Shown here: positions 1 through 5,834 of the stretch, in pieces
Numbering within the stretch: the stretch's first letter is position 1
Layout of the letters: every line of letters starts with the position of its first letter
DNA from: a virus
Strand: one strand, 5' to 3'
DNA: 31,380 nucleotides
Virus record (IMG/VR): IMGVR_UViG_3300035201_000142
Location: 1 to 31,380 of that record
Program-made: the position numbers and the translations under genes
Notes under the pieces: model-generated
The model's database searches: none
Seen by the model: only the letters and a program-made list of their open reading frames with translations
Told to the model about the DNA's origin: nothing

Positions 1-181
1 CTGTTTCCCAACCACATGATGAAAGTTTGATGTCACCGAAGTTTGAAATTGATGCAATTAAGTTACCATGTAGAGTAACAAATTGGTTGCCTTCGTTATC
101 ATTGAAAACGGTTGTATTTCCACTACTCCAGTTAACACGATTACGAAGTGCATTTTGCATTTGAGTTTCAATTTTTCGCAT
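1..181 (-). CDS. Small conserved phage protein, partial (3' end outside window)
   Basis: The reading frame starts with MRKIETQMQNALRNR and stays open to the left edge (about 60 residues visible). It includes NEGNQFVTLHGNLIAS, a short beta-rich segment resembling small proteins I have seen in marine T4-like phages. No function is known to me. It is the first gene after box promoter 1 and the structured leader RNA at 207-341, and its ATG lies about 25 nt past the leader's closing stem. No good Shine-Dalgarno is visible. Confidence 0.7.
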   Translation of the reverse strand, partial: MRKIETQMQNALRNRVNWSSGNTTVFNDNEGNQFVTLHGNLIASISNFGDIKLSSCGWET

Positions 182-206
182 TAATTCAGAAATAAAATGT
201 TTAGTT

Positions 207-341
207 GAGAGGAGAAATGTCAGTGACTATTTCAACTGAACTCCCGTCTACACTTACATCTCATCTATCCTACATTTCTTCAGATAGTGATAGAGAACGG
301 TTTAGGATTATAACGGGTTTTAGGAACCCGTCTCCCCTCAC
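207..341 (-). ncRNA. Structured leader RNA, copy 1 (riboswitch-like)
   Basis: This lies directly downstream of box promoter 1 and upstream of the gene at 1-181. It shares 47 consecutive identical bases (214-260) with the copy at 4541-4587. Read on the minus strand, the fold is: a closing stem (GAGGGGAGA with TCTCCTCTC), a hairpin ACGGGTT/AACCCGT, an arm with outer pairing CCGTT/GACGG and an inner variable stem (CTC/GAG), and a small hairpin TCAGT/ACTGA. The closing stem and inner arm differ from copy 2 by compensatory changes, which supports a conserved RNA structure. No known riboswitch class was recognised. Confidence 0.7.
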
Positions 342-368
342 TATAAGTACAGTTTAGACGAGACAGTT
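340..368 (-). promoter_or_regulatory. Box promoter 1 (20-bp box + -10)
   Basis: The 20-bp box occupies 349-368, with TATAGT on the minus strand at 340-345, 3 nt away. The box overlaps the end of the gene at 354-563: its last codons and TAA stop (..CLV*) are inside the box. It drives leader RNA copy 1. Confidence 0.75.
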
Positions 369-563
369 ACTATTATTAACTGTATTCCATACAATAATAT
401 AACAACTCAACCATTCTTCTTGTTCTGATGTTAATTGAGTAAAACAATCTGCCTCACCATGATTAATACTTTCATAGAGTAAATCATCTGCTGACATATA
501 CTCTAGATTGTGTAATGTGCAATAATCTCTTAACACATTAGATAGAAAATCAAGGTTGTTCAT
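354..563 (-). CDS. Hypothetical protein, 69 aa
   Basis: The protein is acidic and Leu/Tyr-rich (MNNLDFLSNVLRDYC...). Its ATG is preceded by a strong AGGAGG about 8 nt upstream, which fixes the start. It is the last gene of the unit that begins at box promoter 2. Its C-terminal residues CLV and stop codon are written inside box promoter 1, so the 3' end of this gene and the promoter have to evolve together. I do not recognise the function. Confidence 0.75.
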   Translation of the reverse strand: MNNLDFLSNVLRDYCTLHNLEYMSADDLLYESINHGEADCFTQLTSEQEEWLSCYIIVWNTVNNSNCLV

Positions 564-590
564 TGTTAGTTTCCTCCTGGGAATAATTCA

Positions 591-833
591 TCATAATTGT
601 ACATTAGTTAACCTATCATCACTACAAACATTATCAATTAACTCCTCATATAATCCATCATCATTATAACAATCAATTCTCTCTTTTAACTCCTCTGGTG
701 TTAACTTTCCATACTGATATATGAGTTCATCTGTAACCCATTCTACTAAAGTTTTGGTGTCCATGTTATCAACTTGTAACTCAACAAATTGTTCTACAAG
801 TTCACCAAATTGGTCATTAGTTAGATTGTTCAT
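591..833 (-). CDS. Small acidic hypothetical protein, 80 aa
   Basis: I chose the start MNNLTNDQF because its ATG overlaps the TGA of the gene at 830-1114 (ATGA) and GGTGG lies at a suitable distance upstream; an ATG four codons earlier is possible. The sequence is helical and acidic, with LTPEELKERI and GLYEELIDN segments. It resembles small proteins of marine T4-like phages that carry 'TLV..' and 'EEL' helices. Function unknown. Confidence 0.75.
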   Translation of the reverse strand: MNNLTNDQFGELVEQFVELQVDNMDTKTLVEWVTDELIYQYGKLTPEELKERIDCYNDDGLYEELIDNVCSDDRLTNVQL

Positions 834-1114
834 TTTGTCCACCATAAAGATTTAGAAATATCAGTATCACAATGTGTGCAGTTAAGTGATAACCAACCAA
901 AGTGATATACTGTTGTAACATTATCACACATAGGGCAAATAATCTCTCTTCCTTTATACCCTGATCTGGTAAATCTATCTACATGTTTATAACCAGAATA
1001 ATAGAATTTACCCTCACTATCTTTTTGTGCAGGTACTTTTTTATTAGTTAACTCTGGATATTTTATAGGAGTCTTCCTAAGTTGTAGTTTACTATTATAA
1101 CAAATCATATCCAT
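830..1114 (-). CDS. Small zinc-ribbon protein, 94 aa
   Basis: The C-terminal half has two CxxC knuckles, CPMC and CTHC (about residues 60-82), around the segment VTTVYHFGWLSLN. This is the typical spacing of a single zinc ribbon. A GGAGGT sequence 5 nt before the ATG sets the start. The gene at 2383-2574 is a paralogue with the same CPxC...VYHFxWxxLxCxxC core. Nucleic-acid or protein binding is plausible for such a ribbon, but no specific role can be assigned. Confidence 0.8.
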   Translation of the reverse strand: MDMICYNSKLQLRKTPIKYPELTNKKVPAQKDSEGKFYYSGYKHVDRFTRSGYKGREIICPMCDNVTTVYHFGWLSLNCTHCDTDISKSLWWTK

Positions 1115-1116
1115 AA

Positions 1117-1353
1117 TTAACCTCCAAAGGTGAATTGTGGACTTTGTAATAATATATCTCTTACATGTTCACGATCTAAAGTATCACCATCACCCCATGA
1201 ATATTCGGGCATAGATGGATAACAACACATCTGTAAATATAACCAACTTGCTTCTAATATGTCTTTCTTTGTTAAACCTTTAATTGGATAAAGTTCAGAT
1301 TGTGGGTTATAAAATGCCCACACATAATCAATGAATTCTTGTAAATTAGACAT
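1117..1353 (-). CDS. Conserved hypothetical protein, 78 aa
   Basis: This is an aromatic-rich protein (WAFYNPQSELYPIKGLTKKD, then YSWGDGDTLDREHVRDILL). The ATG overlaps the TAA of the membrane-protein gene upstream (TAATG), and AGGAGG lies inside that gene's end. It is similar in style to small conserved proteins of marine T4-like phages. Function not recognised. Confidence 0.75.
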   Translation of the reverse strand: MSNLQEFIDYVWAFYNPQSELYPIKGLTKKDILEASWLYLQMCCYPSMPEYSWGDGDTLDREHVRDILLQSPQFTFGG

Positions 1354-1574
1354 TAGATTAGTCCTCCTGATAGTTTAGTAAGTGAAATAATGATTAAGAA
1401 AGATAACATTATCACTACATCATGTGCCTTAGTTCTTATAAAGAATGGTATACTAATTACGTTAGCAATTAAGTGCATTAGTGCTCCAACTGTTGCTGAT
1501 ACATGTAACACAATAAAGTAAGCAGTTACTATCAAGAATGACCCGATAATTCTGCCTGTTGTTAATAACTTCAT
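1353..1574 (-). CDS. Small integral membrane protein, 73 aa
   Basis: Two to three hydrophobic segments are visible (IIGSFLIVTAYFIVLHV, VGALMHLIANVISIPFF and VVIMLSFLIIISL), so this is a polytopic inner-membrane protein. I take the ATG at 1572-1574 (MKLLTTGR), which overlaps the TGA of the upstream gene; a GTG two codons earlier is the alternative. The role is unknown. Confidence 0.75.
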   Translation of the reverse strand: MKLLTTGRIIGSFLIVTAYFIVLHVSATVGALMHLIANVISIPFFIRTKAHDVVIMLSFLIIISLTKLSGGLI

Positions 1575-1717
1575 TGGCACATATCCTCGAATAGTTTCAT
1601 TACCAAATTCTCAATTTCCCACTCTGCATATAAAGCAAAAGTATCATTATCTTTTAATTCGGTAACAACTTCCTCGTAAAGATTCTCAAGGATGATTTCA
1701 TTTTGTAGACAAGACAT
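1571..1717 (-). CDS. Small acidic protein, 48 aa
   Basis: The sequence MSCLQNEIILENLYEEVVTELKD... forms one or two amphipathic acidic helices and ends in DMCQ. The frame is complete and is ATGA-coupled to the membrane-protein gene. It is the first gene after the terminator at 1745-1771, so it depends on read-through or on a promoter I could not identify. Resembles small proteins of marine T4-like phages; function unknown. Confidence 0.7.
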   Translation of the reverse strand: MSCLQNEIILENLYEEVVTELKDNDTFALYAEWEIENLVMKLFEDMCQ

Positions 1718-1744
1718 TTAATCAAACTCCATAACGTAAATAAT

Positions 1745-1771
1745 AAAAAAGAAGGGTGATTATCCCTTCTT
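1745..1771 (-). terminator. Rho-independent terminator
   Basis: On the minus strand the stem AAGAAGGG/CCCTTCTT with a 7-nt loop is followed by a T run. The TAA stop codon of the gene at 1760-1948 lies in the loop, so the last lysine codons form the stem. Confidence 0.8.
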
Positions 1772-1948
1772 TGGATTAAAGAGATTATACATTTTATCAC
1801 CGATTGAACTCATTAATTCTGCCTCTTTGTCACCATAATCTTGATAATCAGCAAGGGCAGAATCAATTGCATTCCATTCATCTTCGGTGAAAAATCCCTT
1901 GATAGTTTGTAACTGATCGTAGGAATAATCTCTGACCGAGGTTTGCAT
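1760..1948 (-). CDS. Hypothetical protein, 62 aa
   Basis: An acidic helical protein (MQTSVRDYSYDQLQTIKGFF, then WNAIDSALADYQDYGDKEAEL). It is the first gene after box promoter 2, with a short leader of about 25 nt, and ends inside the terminator at 1745-1771. Most transcripts from this promoter may therefore carry only this gene. Function unknown. Confidence 0.75.
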   Translation of the reverse strand: MQTSVRDYSYDQLQTIKGFFTEDEWNAIDSALADYQDYGDKEAELMSSIGDKMYNLFNPKKG

Positions 1949-1970
1949 TGTTTCTAAAATTCGTGATTAC

Positions 1971-1999
1971 ACTATAAGGACAGTTTAGACGAGACAGTT
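1971..1999 (-). promoter_or_regulatory. Box promoter 2 (20-bp box + -10)
   Basis: The box is at 1980-1999, with TATAGT (minus strand) at 1971-1976, 3 nt away. It follows the stop of the gene at 2004-2153 by 4 nt and drives the 62-aa gene at 1760-1948. Confidence 0.75.
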
Positions 2000-2003
2000 T
2001 GTG

Positions 2004-2153
2004 TTAGTCATCCTTTAAATTAGGATTAACACCAATAACTCTTGCATGTGGATTTCTATTTTTTGCAGTATCTATGGCATGTTGTCTATTAACTGCCTGT
2101 ACTTGTTCGATGAAAGTTTTACCTCCAACGTACAAATTAACATCCCATTTCAT
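2004..2153 (-). CDS. Small conserved phage protein, 49 aa
   Basis: The frame begins MKWDVNLYVGGKTFIEQVQA and ends ARVIGVNPNLKDD. The pattern of a beta hairpin, then an AIDTAKNRNP helix and a VIGVNP tail, resembles a small protein family common in marine T4-like phages. The ATG overlaps the previous stop (TAATG). Function unknown. Confidence 0.8.
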   Translation of the reverse strand: MKWDVNLYVGGKTFIEQVQAVNRQHAIDTAKNRNPHARVIGVNPNLKDD

Positions 2154-2386
2154 TAGTTTTCCTCCTCGAATTGTGCAAAGTAGTTATCAGTAACAGATTG
2201 TAATTCTGCAAATACTCTATCAACATCTCTCTTGAAACTATCATCATTATTATAATCATCACTACCCTCAATATATCCTTCTAAACAGTAAAGAATTGTA
2301 CTTAATTCACTTCCAATTAAGTTTACTTTATGGGTAGTATTTAAATACCGTTGATAACTCTGATCGTGGGTTGATTGAATAGTCAT
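2153..2386 (-). CDS. Hypothetical protein, 77 aa
   Basis: I start at MTIQSTHDQSYQRY because its ATG overlaps the TGA of the zinc-ribbon gene and GGGAG precedes it; the five upstream codons begin with TTG and are less likely. The body is helical and acidic (GSELSTILYCLEGYIEG, DVDRVFAELQSVTDNYF). It may be structural or a small regulator; nothing diagnostic is seen. Confidence 0.75.
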   Translation of the reverse strand: MTIQSTHDQSYQRYLNTTHKVNLIGSELSTILYCLEGYIEGSDDYNNDDSFKRDVDRVFAELQSVTDNYFAQFEEEN

Positions 2387-2574
2387 TGTTGTAACTCCCA
2401 AGAGTATTTGTCTATCATTTGGTTACAATTAGTGCAACCTAATCCTGACCAACTAAAATGATAAACAGTAACAGAATGTTTGCAGGATGGGCAAACAATT
2501 TGCTTGCCCAATTTACCTGCTCTTGTGTACTTATTTACCCTAACAATGTCAGGAATAAATAGAGTCTTACTCAC
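2383..2574 (-). CDS. Small zinc-ribbon protein, GTG start, 63 aa
   Basis: The core CPSCKHSVTVYHFSWSGLGC..C carries two CxxC pairs and matches the protein at 830-1114. I choose a GTG start (MSKTLFIPDIVRVNKYTRAG) because GGAGG lies 6 nt upstream and because the longer frame upstream only shadows the gene at 2567-2674. It is shorter than its paralogue at the N-terminus. Confidence 0.8.
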   Translation of the reverse strand: MSKTLFIPDIVRVNKYTRAGKLGKQIVCPSCKHSVTVYHFSWSGLGCTNCNQMIDKYSWELQQ

Positions 2575-2674
2575 TATCTTCCTCCAGGAAACTATCAATA
2601 ACTGCAAGCAAATCATTGCCTGTTTCTGCATCTTCAAGTTGTGCAACTAGAAAACCGTAAGGATTGAATGCCAT
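2567..2674 (-). CDS. Very small protein, 35 aa
   Basis: A complete frame, MAFNPYGFLVAQLEDAETGN... ending SFLEEDSE. It is predicted to be mainly one acidic amphipathic helix. Its 3' end contains the Shine-Dalgarno of the following zinc-ribbon gene and overlaps its GTG start, which supports translational coupling. Function unknown. Confidence 0.65.
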   Translation of the reverse strand: MAFNPYGFLVAQLEDAETGNDLLAVIDSFLEEDSE

Positions 2675-2736
2675 TGGAAATAATAAAGAATAGGTTTACA
2701 ATTAAGCAGTTTAAAGTCATACTTAAGGACTGAAGA

Positions 2737-3138
2737 TTATCTTAGATAGAGATAACCACCTGCCCAATCTGTAAAGTTTGGGTTATGAAGTTTTGCTCTA
2801 TCTGATATTAACCGTAGGTCATATCTAACAATTTTTGCTGGTGATTTCCAAGATGCAGGTTTATAAACTTCACCTGTATTTCTATCAATGAAGGCATGAA
2901 CTCCACCATCACGATATTCATTTCTATCCTGGAAAGTATCATAATCTTGTTGAATAACTTTAATATATTTGCGACCAAATTCCATTCTAAATTTAAGTGG
3001 ATGATCGGTATTTGGGTATCTTAACTTATAGTTTTCCTCAAGACTTCTGCATAATTGCCACACCCACTTTTCAATCTTTTGATCTAAAGTGAGTTGTTCT
3101 TCTGGAAATACTGCGATTGTTGGAATACTTGCAACCAT
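2737..3138 (-). CDS. Conserved phage protein of unknown function, 133 aa
   Basis: The central and C-terminal part (GGVHAFIDRNTGEVYKPASW, then KSPAKIVRYDLRL) is a pattern I recognise from small uncharacterised proteins in many phages; the biochemical role is not known to me. AGGAG lies 7 nt before the ATG. It is the first gene after box promoter 3 and the hairpin leader at 3168-3228. Complete, with no sign of damage. Confidence 0.8.
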   Translation of the reverse strand: MVASIPTIAVFPEEQLTLDQKIEKWVWQLCRSLEENYKLRYPNTDHPLKFRMEFGRKYIKVIQQDYDTFQDRNEYRDGGVHAFIDRNTGEVYKPASWKSPAKIVRYDLRLISDRAKLHNPNFTDWAGGYLYLR

Positions 3139-3167
3139 AAATTCTCCTGATAAATGTGAATTAGTGG

Positions 3168-3228
3168 GAGAGAAATCAACACCTGCTAGACTTAGTTTTC
3201 TGCTAGACTTAATGTGTTGGTTTCTCTC
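3168..3228 (-). promoter_or_regulatory. Long hairpin in the leader of the gene at 2737-3138
   Basis: Arms GAGAGAAA (3168-3175)/TTTCTCTC (3221-3228) and CAACAC (3177-3182)/GTGTTG (3214-3219) form a 14-bp stem with one mismatch. The enclosed loop holds two copies of CTGCTAGACTTA (3183-3194 and 3200-3211) as a direct repeat. It sits right after the -10 of box promoter 3, so it would fold at the 5' end of the mRNA. Confidence 0.65.
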
Positions 3229-3257
3229 ATTGTAAGGACAGTTTAGACGAGACAGTT
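3229..3257 (-). promoter_or_regulatory. Box promoter 3 (20-bp box + -10)
   Basis: The box is at 3238-3257, with TACAAT (minus strand) at 3229-3234, 3 nt away. It begins 1 nt after the stop of the gene at 3259-4161. Confidence 0.75.
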
Positions 3258-3258
3258 A

Positions 3259-4161
3259 CTAACTCCTAACACGGTTAAAATTAGCAGCACTAAAATAATT
3301 ACGATCAATTATCTTATAGACACCAAATTCATTAGTCAAAACATAACCTTCATGGTCACATTCTTCATCATCAATATAACATTCAATGTCATCTTGTCTC
3401 TCGATATAATCAAACATATCCAGTTTAATTGTATAGACTAACTTCCACAAACGTAAGACATTTACATCTACATTATTATCACTTGCAATTGCCTCTTGTG
3501 TGATATCATCTATCTCTAATCCTTGCTTAAAACATGTATTTAATTGCTTCTTAATCCTTGTAACTTGTTTACTACTAGGGAAATCACATAAAGTTGCAAT
3601 TTGTCTAGCAAATTTGCATCTCTCAGGTATATCCCCAAGATTATTATCAATTGTTACAGATGGTTGAACATACAATACATTATCATCACTTTTTAACTTA
3701 TATTGTAATGGGTAAGGTACTGCATCTCTTAAATCTCCATCACATTCATAATAAGTATGAGGTGCAATTATGATTTCTTGGTTGTTGATTTCTTCGGGGA
3801 AATCGTAGGTGATTGTATTAGGGCAGAAAGTAAAATTGCCACCAAAACCGATAAAATCACCTTGGTAGATACCAGTTGTAGGATGAATACAATCAAGGCA
3901 CTTATGGAGAATATCTGCCACTTCTCCTTGATGATTTTCGTCAATTTGTCTATGGTCATGATTAATCTTAATTAACTTTTTGTTGAAGACACTTTTAGTG
4001 CCTACAAAGAATTTATTGTTTGAAGGATTTGTACCCCAAACTATTGCTGGAGATCCATCAATCTTGGTTGAAATATGTGAATCAGCAGTGAACCAATTTA
4101 ATACACTAAGTTCACCACTTAAAACCATATCTTCTGGGTGTTCAATGTGTAATAGTGGCAT
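3259..4161 (-). CDS. KxDG nucleotidyltransferase/ligase-like protein, 300 aa
   Basis: The protein has motifs in the order of the ATP-grasp-unrelated polynucleotide ligase/nucleotidyltransferase superfamily: TKIDGS (K33, D35, G36; motif I), YQGDFIGF (around residue 100; motif III-like), HEGYVL (E271; motif IV) and VYKIIDR (K283; motif V). In that family the motif I lysine is adenylated. I start at MPLLHIEHPE because the longer frame reads through the terminator stem at 4181-4204. Proteins with the STKIDGSPAIVWG core occur in T4-like cyanophages, to my knowledge without an assigned function. RNA or DNA ligase activity is an inference; a degenerate, non-catalytic relative is the main alternative. 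Confidence 0.6.
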   Translation of the reverse strand: MPLLHIEHPEDMVLSGELSVLNWFTADSHISTKIDGSPAIVWGTNPSNNKFFVGTKSVFNKKLIKINHDHRQIDENHQGEVADILHKCLDCIHPTTGIYQGDFIGFGGNFTFCPNTITYDFPEEINNQEIIIAPHTYYECDGDLRDAVPYPLQYKLKSDDNVLYVQPSVTIDNNLGDIPERCKFARQIATLCDFPSSKQVTRIKKQLNTCFKQGLEIDDITQEAIASDNNVDVNVLRLWKLVYTIKLDMFDYIERQDDIECYIDDEECDHEGYVLTNEFGVYKIIDRNYFSAANFNRVRS

Positions 4162-4180
4162 AATAATAATACAATAGTAT

Positions 4181-4204
4181 AAAAAAGGGAGCATAATTGC
4201 TCCC
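4181..4204 (-). terminator. Rho-independent terminator
   Basis: On the minus strand GGGAGCA-atta-TGCTCCC forms a 7-bp stem with a 4-nt loop, followed by six T. It lies just past the stop of the gene at 4216-4509 and separates that gene from the ligase-like gene. Confidence 0.9.
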
Positions 4205-4215
4205 TGTAACAAAAG

Positions 4216-4509
4216 TTATTCAGCAATCAATTCAGACACATAGTTGTATGCTTTCTTGCCAAATGGAAGGAGATAATCATAACCTTTTTGCACATCTTTC
4301 ACAAGCATGTTAACTTCATAGTTGTGAATTCTAACTCTTGCAAGTACATCTTCACGATAATCTGCAAGGGTTAGTTTAGGTGCTGGAGGTGCAATCTCTT
4401 GAACTTCCTTAACAACAACTGTTTTGGGAGTTGGTGTTACTTTGGCAGCAGACTTACGACTTCTACGTGTTCTTGAACTGGTTGAAGTGACTGAAGTCTT
4501 TGCTGGCAT
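4216..4509 (-). CDS. Basic-tailed hypothetical protein, 97 aa
   Basis: The N-terminal ~30 residues are rich in Ser, Thr, Arg and Lys (SSRTRRSRKSAAK), followed by a Pro/Val linker and a helical C-terminus (LTLADYREDVLARVRIHNYE). The basic tail could bind nucleic acid. It is transcribed from box promoter 4 through leader RNA copy 2 and closed by a strong terminator, so it is effectively monocistronic. Function unknown. Confidence 0.75.
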   Translation of the reverse strand: MPAKTSVTSTSSRTRRSRKSAAKVTPTPKTVVVKEVQEIAPPAPKLTLADYREDVLARVRIHNYEVNMLVKDVQKGYDYLLPFGKKAYNYVSELIAE

Positions 4510-4532
4510 AGTTTGACCTATAAAGTGAAAAT

Positions 4533-4670
4533 GTAAGGGTGAAATGTCAGTGACTATTTCAACTGAACTCCCGTCTACACTTACATCCCATCCTCCTTAC
4601 TATTATTCGGGTGGTCTTGTAGGGAACGGTTTAGGATCATAACGGGTCGTGAAACCCGTCACCCTTACAC
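4533..4670 (-). ncRNA. Structured leader RNA, copy 2 (riboswitch-like)
   Basis: Same architecture as the copy at 207-341. Closing stem GTAAGGGTGA/TCACCCTTAC, hairpin ACGGGT-ttcacg-ACCCGT, arm CCGTT/GACGG with inner CCC/GGG, hairpin TCAGT/ACTGA. The 47-nt core at 4541-4587 is identical to copy 1, while the stems differ by paired changes. Part of the 5' closing strand lies at or before the predicted transcription start, so the real closing stem may be shorter. Confidence 0.7.
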
Positions 4671-4697
4671 TATAAGTACAGTTTAGACGAGACAGTT
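4669..4697 (-). promoter_or_regulatory. Box promoter 4 (20-bp box + -10)
   Basis: The box is at 4678-4697, with TATAGT (minus strand) at 4669-4674, 3 nt away. It lies 4 nt after the stop of the gene at 4702-4911 and drives leader RNA copy 2. Confidence 0.75.
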
Positions 4698-4701
4698 AGC
4701 A

Positions 4702-4911
4702 TCACTTAGACTGTTTTTTATGTTTTGTGATATAATTACGTGCGGATAATTCATTCCTACATTCTTTTAACAATTCACCATCATGTATGACCATTAGTTT
4801 AGTCTTACTGCCCATAATTGGAACTGCATAGTATCCATCATTAGTAGCAAATCCTTGCTCACAATCTTTATAGAAACGTGCAATAGATTTGAGTTCTTTC
4901 TTATCAGTCAT
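4702..4911 (-). CDS. Hypothetical protein, 69 aa
   Basis: A Lys-rich protein (MTDKKELKSIARFYKDCEQG..., tail KHKKQSK) with a central beta segment, YYAVPIMGSKTKLMVIHDGE. It is ATGA-coupled to the methyltransferase gene and is the last gene of the helicase-methyltransferase unit. It might be an accessory factor of that pair, but there is no motif to support a role. Confidence 0.7.
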   Translation of the reverse strand: MTDKKELKSIARFYKDCEQGFATNDGYYAVPIMGSKTKLMVIHDGELLKECRNELSARNYITKHKKQSK

Positions 4912-5834
4912 TGGACAATCTTCACTGTTCTTTCATTTAATCTCTTCTGTATTAGTTTACCATAATCCTCGTGCAATTCGCAACCTATGTAATATCTTCC
5001 CAACTCTTTTGCTACCATTGCAGTTGTACCTGATCCCATAAAAGGATCAAGAATTATATCATTTTCTTGTGAACCTGCTAATATACATGGTTTAATTAAA
5101 TCAGGTGGAAATACAGCAAAATGACTGCCTTTATATGGTTTATTTGTTATACTCCAAACTGATCTTTTATTCTTTGTTGGATATGATTTAGTGAGACCAG
5201 AATGAGGTTGTAATCCTGTACCTTTATTATGATATTTGCCTTTTGATCTATCTCTTGTACCCCAATCTTTTGCTGGTTCTTTAATAGCATTGTTATCATA
5301 ATAATATCGTTTGTTCTTACTTAAGAGGAACAAATACTCGTGAGATTTAGTACATCTATCTCTTACACTTTCTGGCATTGGATTAGGTTTATGCCATATA
5401 ATATCCTGCCTTAAATACCATCCATCTGCTCTTAATGCAAATGCTAACATCCAAGGAATACCAATTAAATCTTTTTCTTTTAGTCCCTCTAATTTATTAC
5501 CTCGTCTCGCACATTTGTCTGGTAAATCTTGCTTACTGTTACTCACAGTTTGTTTAACTAATGCCTGACCTTTTCCAGGTCTATAGTTATAATAACTATC
5601 ACCAATATTCAACCATAATGTACCATCATCAGTCAAACAGTTTCTAACTTCTCTGAATACTTTTACTAAATTTTGAATATACTCTTCTGGTGTATTCTCC
5701 TGACCTATTTGATTACTTTCACCACCATAATCTCTCAATCCATAATAAGGTGGAGATGTAACACATACTCTAGGTTTTTCATCAAATTGTTTAAGTGTTT
5801 CTAAACAATCTCCAAATAAAATAATATCTCTCAT
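4908..5834 (-). CDS. DNA methyltransferase, N4-cytosine/N6-adenine beta class, 308 aa
   Basis: Catalytic motif IV is SPPY (residues 27-30, TSPPYYGLRDY), and the SAM-binding motif I is DPFMGSGTT (263-271). The order, catalytic motif first and SAM motif last, defines the beta class. SPPY is most typical of N4-cytosine methyltransferases. It would modify phage DNA using S-adenosylmethionine. The length is normal and all key residues are present. It is ATGA-coupled to the helicase upstream and to a 69-aa gene downstream. No dedicated nuclease is adjacent, so protection from host restriction is the simplest role. Confidence 0.85.
   Translation of the reverse strand: MRDIILFGDCLETLKQFDEKPRVCVTSPPYYGLRDYGGESNQIGQENTPEEYIQNLVKVFREVRNCLTDDGTLWLNIGDSYYNYRPGKGQALVKQTVSNSKQDLPDKCARRGNKLEGLKEKDLIGIPWMLAFALRADGWYLRQDIIWHKPNPMPESVRDRCTKSHEYLFLLSKNKRYYYDNNAIKEPAKDWGTRDRSKGKYHNKGTGLQPHSGLTKSYPTKNKRSVWSITNKPYKGSHFAVFPPDLIKPCILAGSQENDIILDPFMGSGTTAMVAKELGRYYIGCELHEDYGKLIQKRLNERTVKIVQ

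Noticed and set aside
207-341. Identification of the leader RNA as a glutamine (glnA/Downstream-peptide) riboswitch
   Set aside because: A CGTTC and a GACGG segment recall that class, but the GACGGAAGTAGG core and the 3' GAAGGAACGC segment are missing.
3757-4177. Plus-strand frames opposite the ligase-like gene
   Set aside because: They have low-complexity, non-conserved sequences and no ribosome binding sites, while the minus strand carries a motif-rich protein.
4162-4212. A 17-residue hydrophobic N-terminal extension (signal-peptide-like) of the ligase-like protein
   Set aside because: It is translated from the terminator stem and T run at 4181-4204; the ATG at 4159-4161 is the more credible start.
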